Below, in pieces: positions 59,313-64,000 of a DNA stretch of 64,000 nucleotides. Both the position numbers and the translations under genes were made by a program. The stretch lies in assembly GCA_965212505.1 (NCBI GenBank), contig OZ243123.1:434001-498000 (forward strand), given 5' to 3'. The notes under the pieces were generated by a model that did not search any database, was not told where the DNA came from, and saw only the letters and a program-made list of their open reading frames with translations. The stretch comes from JAHEKO01 sp965212505. Lineage in GTDB: Bacteria; Acidobacteriota; Thermoanaerobaculia; Multivoradales; JAHEKO01. The first letter of the stretch is position 1, and each line of letters starts with the position of its first letter.

Positions 59313-60152
59313 TCAACTGTGGAGGGCGTCGAGAGCGCTTTGGAGAGCGGTGCGGTAGGTGCGGCTCACCGGGACGCGGCGCCCCGACACGAGTACCAGG
59401 GCCGCGTCGCCGTGAGAGGTGGGACGCAGCTCCCTCACCTTCGCGAGATTCACGACCCACGAGCGGTGCGCTCGATGGAACCCGTGCACCGCAAGGCGCT
59501 CGGCCAGGCTGCGCAGCGTTTCGCGTGTGACCGACGTGTCGCCCGGCTGATGGACGACTGCATAGGACCGGTCGGACTCGATGCACTCGACCGCATCGAG
59601 CTCTACCCAGCGGCTGCGGCCGGCGGAGCCGATGCGCAGCGCCGGGGGGGCCTTCGCTGCCGGAGGCACGTGTGCTGCGTGCGCTCGAGTCTCGCGGGCG
59701 TGGAGCAGGTAGGCAGCAACGCCGATGATCCAGTAGAAGCTCCACGTGATCACGAAGAAGTCCCCGATCTCCGTCGCGAACGCCCGCTGCAAGTTCGCGA
59801 GGCCCGGTGCACCCGTGGCCTCTGGGAAGAAGGCGAATCGGAAGAGGGTCAGGTAGGCGAGATAGAGCAGTGCGACCAACGTTGCCCCGGCGCCGTGGCG
59901 GAGCGCCGTCGAGAGGTCGCGGAGTTTGAAGTCGGTGCGAGTCCAGGACCTCGCGATCGGGATCGCCAGCAGAGGCCAAGGCGCCCACGCCAGAAGGTTC
60001 GTCCAGACGACGCGCCACCAGCCGGGAGTGGTGCCCTCGAGCGACTGCCGGAAGCCGATCTGCATGGCGGAGAGCAAGGCCATGATCAGGAACGGGGTAC
60101 TGAGCTGCGCAAATCTACGGGCCGATCGCCCCAATGCGTGACCTTCGAGCAT
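59313..60152 (-). CDS. membrane LytTR-domain transcriptional regulator
   Basis: 279 aa. Four membrane helices occupy about 16-170 (FAQLSTPFLIMALLSAMQIGF, ATLVALLYLAYLTLFRFAFF, FFVITWSFYWIIGVAAYLL). A LytTR domain follows at about 180-275: IGSAGRSRWVELDAVECIESDRSYAVVHQ, RETLRSLAERLAVHGFHRAHRSWVVNLAKVRELRP and LVSGRRVPVSRTYR. Membrane-bound LytTR proteins combine sensing and DNA binding in one chain. It is the second LytTR protein of the window. It lies between the S12 hydrolase and the VWFA gene on the same strand. Confidence 0.88.
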   Translation of the reverse strand: MLEGHALGRSARRFAQLSTPFLIMALLSAMQIGFRQSLEGTTPGWWRVVWTNLLAWAPWPLLAIPIARSWTRTDFKLRDLSTALRHGAGATLVALLYLAYLTLFRFAFFPEATGAPGLANLQRAFATEIGDFFVITWSFYWIIGVAAYLLHARETRAHAAHVPPAAKAPPALRIGSAGRSRWVELDAVECIESDRSYAVVHQPGDTSVTRETLRSLAERLAVHGFHRAHRSWVVNLAKVRELRPTSHGDAALVLVSGRRVPVSRTYRTALQSALDALHS

Positions 60153-60193
60153 GTTCTGGACTACGACGCGTACGCTCGGGAGTTGCGGCCCGA

Positions 60194-61822
60194 TCAGTTT
60201 GGGCGCACTTCGACACTGCTCGTCAGGACCGTTCCGGTCGCGAGGTCCTGAACCATCACCACCAGATCGTGCCGCTCGCGCCAGAGCTCGACATCCACGT
60301 CATAGGTGGTGACGTCCCCGGTTGCCGGCCGATCGGAGCGGCGCGCCTCGAAGGGCAGAGTGACGACGCTCGAGAGCGTGTTGCGGCGATCCTTCACCGC
60401 GAGGGTGACGGTCATGCGAGCGAGGTACTCGCCGCCGTAGTAGAGGTGCGTCAACTCATCGGTTGGAATCGCCAGCTGAATCGGGATCTCCATCTTCTTG
60501 CGTGCGATCTGCGTCGGGTCGCCGAGCCGCACGTCGAAGTCGTCGCCGTCTTCGTCGGCCTGGAAGAGGAGTGCCCCTTCGACCATCATCTCGACTTCCA
60601 CCTGGCGCGAGAAGTCGACGTAGTCCTTTCGGGTGCGGACTTTGAGATCGGGTCGACGCGCCTCGATCTGAACGCGATGGCGCTGGTTGTTCGCTCGCCG
60701 GTCCGAAGTGAAGCCCAACCAGTAGTAGGAGCGAGTGTCCTCCGCGGTTCGTTCGAGCGCCGTCAGGCGGTTGCTGTTGAGCATCGCCTTGCCGCCGGTC
60801 TCTCGCGCGAGGAAGAGGAGCGAGGCCTCGACTCCGCTCTCGCTCGCCGCTTCGGCGAGCAGGCCTTGCGCGGGCGCCGGGCCGTCCGAGGCGATGTCGC
60901 CCGACCCGCCGATTCCCGGCACGTCGATGGGGTAGATCGTGTAGCCGAGGAGGTTTGCCGTGTCGGCGAGCGTCTGGAAGATGCCTGTGCCCAGGCTGTA
61001 GCTCCAGAGGTTGCGACCAAACTGCTCGCGCTGCGCCATGAAACGTTGGTTGAGGCTGTCGCTGTCGCCGAAGGTGGTGCGGAGGGTCGGGTCGGCGTAG
61101 ATGTTGAGTTCGTACGGCCAGCCTCCGGACAAGAGGAGCAAGACCTTGCGACCGGTCTCGGGCGCAGCCGATCGCATGGCGATCGACGCGGCCACCGTCA
61201 GGTTCTCGAGCTGCTCCTCGACCAGTCGGATGTACGACTCCTGACGAGAGAACGCCGGATTGATGACGGCTCGCTCCATGCGCCGGAAGGCGCCCTTGGC
61301 TTTGCGCTTCTTGGCGCGCTCGAGCGCGGCGCGGATCTCGGCGGGAGCGGAGGTCCAGTCGGAGAGACGCTCGACGTCGCCGCCGTCGAAGCTGACCACG
61401 GCGACGCGATCGTCGGTGTGCAGCTCGGTCAGCTGCTGTGCGACCTTGTCGAGGACCAGGTTCCGCTGTGCCCCGATCGAGAAGACGTCGTCGACAAACA
61501 CGAGAAAGTGGGTGTTGCGTCGCTCGGGGCTCGCCTCGGCGAGCGGGGACTCGGAAGGTGTGTCGGTGACGGGGGTCGACTCCGGCAGCAGGAAACCGTC
61601 GCGCACCTCGGAGAAGTACTCGACCGGCAGCTCGCGGCCATCGACGATCAGACGGAAGTCGTCGCGGGTCAGGCCGGAGACGCGCCGGCCCTGGGCGTCC
61701 TCGACGACGGTCTCGAAGTTGACGACTCGCACGTCGATCACGTCGCTGAATACGTCGTCGCTCTGCTGAGCGAGCAGGGGCGTGGCGAGGGAAAGCAACA
61801 GGAGGGCGGCGGCTCGTCTCAT
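60194..61822 (-). CDS. secreted VWFA-related protein, acidobacterial type (copy 2)
   Basis: 542 aa from the ATG at 61822, which gives a signal peptide (RRAAALLLLSLATPLLAQ); the open frame to 62185 overlaps the next gene and is not used. Family block VIDVRVVNFETVVEDAQGRRVSGLTRDDFRLIVDGRELPVEYF. The VWA-like strand is NTHFLVFVDDVFSIGAQRNLVLDKV, again with a degenerate metal site. Also present are RKVLLLLSGGWP and LLFLARETGGKAMLNSNRL. It shares its order of blocks with the protein at 15964-17763 and is probably a distant paralogue. Location periplasmic or surface; function unknown. Confidence 0.85.
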   Translation of the reverse strand: MRRAAALLLLSLATPLLAQQSDDVFSDVIDVRVVNFETVVEDAQGRRVSGLTRDDFRLIVDGRELPVEYFSEVRDGFLLPESTPVTDTPSESPLAEASPERRNTHFLVFVDDVFSIGAQRNLVLDKVAQQLTELHTDDRVAVVSFDGGDVERLSDWTSAPAEIRAALERAKKRKAKGAFRRMERAVINPAFSRQESYIRLVEEQLENLTVAASIAMRSAAPETGRKVLLLLSGGWPYELNIYADPTLRTTFGDSDSLNQRFMAQREQFGRNLWSYSLGTGIFQTLADTANLLGYTIYPIDVPGIGGSGDIASDGPAPAQGLLAEAASESGVEASLLFLARETGGKAMLNSNRLTALERTAEDTRSYYWLGFTSDRRANNQRHRVQIEARRPDLKVRTRKDYVDFSRQVEVEMMVEGALLFQADEDGDDFDVRLGDPTQIARKKMEIPIQLAIPTDELTHLYYGGEYLARMTVTLAVKDRRNTLSSVVTLPFEARRSDRPATGDVTTYDVDVELWRERHDLVVMVQDLATGTVLTSSVEVRPN

Positions 61823-61842
61823 GTCCAGTCCTCGGTTCGCAC

Positions 61843-62985
61843 CTAGCGCCCGATCGGTTCGTTGAACTCGACGACGTAGAGGTCGCCGGGCTCGTTCGAG
61901 CCGACGGCCAGGGCGAGAACCAGGAGTCGATCGCCGTCGCGGTTCCAGCTGGTGGGGATCACCATCGTCCGGCCGGCGAAGTGCGGTGAGTGCACGTCGT
62001 TGAAGCGTGTCAGTCGCTGCGCGCTCAGCCCCTCGGCGTTCATCAGCCAGAGATCCGCGGCGCGCACGGCGCTGACCTGTCGGCGCTCGAGGCTGACCCG
62101 TCCGGAGCCGACGCCGCGGCTGCTCGTCCAGGCGATCCAGTTTCCGTTGGGCGCCGGCAGGGCGAAGCGATCGAACTCCTCCCAACTCTGAGTCAGTCGC
62201 CTCAGCTGACCGGAGTCCAGCCCGAGGCGGTAGATGTCCATGCCGCTTTCGGGCTGGTCCTCTTCGAGGTTGCCCGAGAAGACAAGCCCCTGATCGTCGG
62301 TGGTGAAGCCGTGGCTGTCATAGAAGAGACGCGAGTCGCCCGGGCGGTGGGTGTCGAGGCTCTTGAGGCGAGGGACCTTGCGTTGCAGCTCGAGCTTCGC
62401 CACTCGCAGCACCCACTTGCCGAACACCCCCTTGCCGCTCGAGACGCGCTCGGCCCAGGTGATGCGGTTGCCCTCGTGAGAGATGTGTGGAGGCAGGACG
62501 CGGCCGCCCCGATCGGAGAGGACGGTCAGATTCCAGAAGTTCTGGTCGTCGATACGAATCGCATAGAGATCGCTGCCGAGGTTGGCACCCGGAACCTCCA
62601 GAAAACGGAGCGGTTCACCGCTCGTCTTGACCGGCTTGCTGACAACCACCACGACGAACTCTCCCGAGGGGTGCCACGCCGGGCTCCCGATGTGCATCTT
62701 CTTTAGTCCGTAGATGCGGCAGGTGAGGCATCGCGCGTTGCTCATGTCGGCGCTCGCCACGTAGAGCTGCATGTAGCCGTTCGCCTCGCGCCGCGAGAAG
62801 GCGATCTTGTCGCCGCGCGGTGACCATGCCGCCGGGCCGCTCGACTGGGCGAAGAGCTCGATCCGTTTGACGACCGAGGGCTCCTGGGAGGTGGCGGGGG
62901 CAGCGCCGAGGAGCGCTCCGAGTGCGAGCGCCAAGAGGGCTGCGACAGTTGCGTAGAGGTTCGTGCGCGTCGACGGGCGATTCAT
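61843..62985 (-). CDS. secreted TolB/PD40-like beta-propeller protein
   Basis: 380 aa from the ATG at 62985 after GGGAG; the longer frame to 63114 has no start signal. Signal peptide about 1-31 (ending APATSQ). PD40-like blades repeat the S-P-x-G/W-x-P-x-G core: AAWSPRGDKIAFSRREANGYMQLYVAS, PAWHPSGEFVVVVVS and LPAPNGNWIAWTSSRG. A Cys pair (ARCLTCRIYG) is near residue 90. Propellers of this kind bind proteins or sugars in the periplasm. It lies 20 nt upstream of the VWFA gene on the same strand, so the two are probably co-expressed. Confidence 0.82.
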   Translation of the reverse strand: MNRPSTRTNLYATVAALLALALGALLGAAPATSQEPSVVKRIELFAQSSGPAAWSPRGDKIAFSRREANGYMQLYVASADMSNARCLTCRIYGLKKMHIGSPAWHPSGEFVVVVVSKPVKTSGEPLRFLEVPGANLGSDLYAIRIDDQNFWNLTVLSDRGGRVLPPHISHEGNRITWAERVSSGKGVFGKWVLRVAKLELQRKVPRLKSLDTHRPGDSRLFYDSHGFTTDDQGLVFSGNLEEDQPESGMDIYRLGLDSGQLRRLTQSWEEFDRFALPAPNGNWIAWTSSRGVGSGRVSLERRQVSAVRAADLWLMNAEGLSAQRLTRFNDVHSPHFAGRTMVIPTSWNRDGDRLLVLALAVGSNEPGDLYVVEFNEPIGR

Positions 62986-63107
62986 CTGGTCTCCCGAGGG
63001 TAGTCGATGAGGACGTGTCCTGGGTGTCTGCCGAAACCGGAGCGAAGTGCATTTTTCGTGCCGCTTGCCGAGCTCCGTATGCCGGTTCGCCGCGACGTGT
63101 CGACTTC

Positions 63108-63136
63108 TTGACATCGATCACGGTTCGACCGACAAT
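63108..63136 (+). promoter_or_regulatory. near-consensus sigma-70 promoter for Rieske/cytochrome b genes
   Basis: TTGACA (63108-63113), 17-nt spacer, GACAAT (63131-63136). Expected start is about 63143, 67 nt before the ATG at 63210. Confidence 0.6.
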
Positions 63137-63209
63137 CCGGCAACACGTTGAGTGTGCCTAGCGCTGCGGACCGCCTTCGGCGGCTCGGTGCGTCTCGTAA
63201 GAACTCCCT

Positions 63210-63836
63210 ATGACCGACAAACCGGAAGACACCAAGCCTGAGCAGACCGCCCAGGCCGCGTCGTCGAGTCCTGCCCAGCCGGCTCCGAAGCCGGCAGCAA
63301 AGCCCGCCACGAAGCCGGCCGCCAAGGCCAAGGCTGCGGGGGGCGATGACCTGAGCCGAAGGGGATTCTTCTCCTGGGCTGCGGTCGCCTGGGTGGGCTT
63401 CACGGCTGCGGCTGGTGGATGTCTCACCGCGTGGGGACGGTTCATGTTCCCGAACGTCCTCTATGAGCCACCGACCAGCTTCAAGGTCGGACCTCCGACC
63501 GAGTTCCAGGAGGACACGGTCGACGAGCGCTTCGTCGAGAGCAACGGCGTCTTCGTCGTCAACGAGGCGGGGACGATCTACGCGCTCATCGCGATCTGCA
63601 CGCACCTCGGCTGCCCGCCGAACTGGCTCGAGGCGCAGAACAAGTACAAGTGCCCCTGCCACGGCAGCGGCTACTACCGCAACGGGATCAACTTCGAGGG
63701 GCCGACGCCTCGACCGCTGGAGCGCGCCGCGGTCTCGATCGATCCCGACGACGGCCAGATTGTGGTCGACAAAGCCCAGAAGTACTTGTGGGAGCGAGGT
63801 CAGTGGGAAGACCCGAGCTCGTTCCTGACCACATAG
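63210..63836 (+). CDS. Rieske 2Fe-2S protein of a cytochrome b complex
   Basis: 208 aa. The N-terminal 45 residues are Ala/Pro/Lys-rich (PKPAAKPATKPAAKAKAA), longer than usual. A Tat-like signal anchor follows (LSRRGFFSWAAVAWVGFTAAAGGCL). The cluster motifs are CTHLGC and CPCHGSGY. The C-terminal TPRPLERAAVSI is the normal Pro-loop and final strand. It takes electrons from quinol bound to cytochrome b and passes them to cytochrome c. The next gene encodes cytochrome b, so this is a second quinol-oxidising complex besides ACIII. Confidence 0.92.
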   Translation: MTDKPEDTKPEQTAQAASSSPAQPAPKPAAKPATKPAAKAKAAGGDDLSRRGFFSWAAVAWVGFTAAAGGCLTAWGRFMFPNVLYEPPTSFKVGPPTEFQEDTVDERFVESNGVFVVNEAGTIYALIAICTHLGCPPNWLEAQNKYKCPCHGSGYYRNGINFEGPTPRPLERAAVSIDPDDGQIVVDKAQKYLWERGQWEDPSSFLTT

Positions 63837-63865
63837 ACCTCTGAGATCGACCGCAAAGGACTGAC

Positions 63866-64000
63866 GTGGAAGCACTCAAGAACCTACAGAAAAATATCGT
63901 CAAGTCCCAGATCTGGAAGTCGATCTTCCGGGTCGGTATTCCGACCGACAATCGCAAGCGTGCGCTGGCGATGCTGGGCAACGTGGTGCTCCATCTGCAC
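63866..64000 (+). CDS. cytochrome b subunit, N-terminal part (cut by window edge)
   Basis: 45 codons visible from a GTG at 63866 preceded by AAAGGA. VEALKNLQKNIVKSQIWKSIFRVGIPTDNRKRALAMLGNVVLHLH resembles the N-terminal amphipathic region of cytochrome b6/b proteins linked to a Rieske gene, with the first membrane helix and a possible heme region starting at the end. The heme ligands are beyond the window. The position after the Rieske gene supports the call. Confidence 0.75.
   Translation, partial: MEALKNLQKNIVKSQIWKSIFRVGIPTDNRKRALAMLGNVVLHLH

Overview
The window is GC-rich, gene-dense bacterial DNA with no rRNA, tRNA, CRISPR array, integrase or insertion sequence that I could see. The gene content points to an aerobic, heterotrophic member of the Acidobacteriota, perhaps the Thermoanaerobaculia/Vicinamibacteria side. 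The reasons are two secreted VWFA-related proteins of the acidobacterial type, a very large Oar-like TonB receptor with an N-terminal carboxypeptidase-regulatory domain, an ECF sigma/anti-sigma pair, a Ser/Thr kinase, and an alternative complex III plus A2-type caa3 oxidase supercluster. The phylum assignment is inference.

Layout. (1) 1-2590: start of a haloalkane dehalogenase, a B3/B4-domain protein, a small secreted protein, an ECF sigma factor and its probable membrane anti-sigma. (2) 2597-7740: a thioesterase divergent from a tightly coupled operon (creatininase family, SDR, RidA family, crotonase family, acyl-CoA dehydrogenase, methyltransferase). (3) 7737-9937: a glycosyltransferase and an SGNH hydrolase. 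(4) 10377-14298: a LytTR regulator, phased direct repeats, a TonB receptor and a terminator. (5) 14325-23815: a MocR regulator with a palindrome at its start, a VWFA protein, an OYE-family enzyme, a DUF4097 protein, a CBM9/DUF5916 outer-membrane protein and a secreted protein with an S74 chaperone domain. (6) 23900-33269: the fused anthraniloyl-CoA (salicylyl-CoA) monooxygenase/reductase, a small histone-fold-like protein, a multidomain Ser/Thr kinase, malic enzyme, a 4-hydroxybenzoyl-CoA-type thioesterase, a CPBP protease, an unknown and NudI. (7) 33266-37807: alpha/beta hydrolase, an apparently stand-alone structured transcript, a TlpA-like protein, a benzoate/2-aminobenzoate-CoA ligase and a LysE exporter. 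(8) 37835-50131 (minus): alternative complex III (actABCDEF), a small conserved membrane protein, SCO, and caa3 oxidase subunits II, I, III, IV. (9) 50365-56291: HEAT protein, S41 peptidase, and a lipoprotein cytochrome c followed by a ba3-type oxidase. (10) 56310-62985 (minus): an unknown protein, an S12 serine hydrolase, a membrane LytTR protein, a second VWFA protein and a TolB-like beta-propeller protein. (11) 63210-64000: a Rieske protein and the start of cytochrome b.

Working together: the CoA ligase, fused monooxygenase/reductase, RidA, crotonase, SDR, acyl-CoA dehydrogenase and thioesterases look like the aerobic 2-aminobenzoyl-CoA (anthranilate) route, split into at least three places. 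Electrons can enter two quinol-oxidising modules (ACIII and a Rieske/cytochrome b complex) and leave through two oxidases (caa3, ba3).

The most unusual observations are a structured transcript at 34320-34571 with its own near-consensus promoter and terminator, a recurrent TAnnnT box 6-12 nt before the start codon of many SD-less genes (leaderless transcription), a divergent pair whose -10 boxes overlap, and three GACTGAG repeats phased at 11 bp between the LytTR gene and the TonB receptor.
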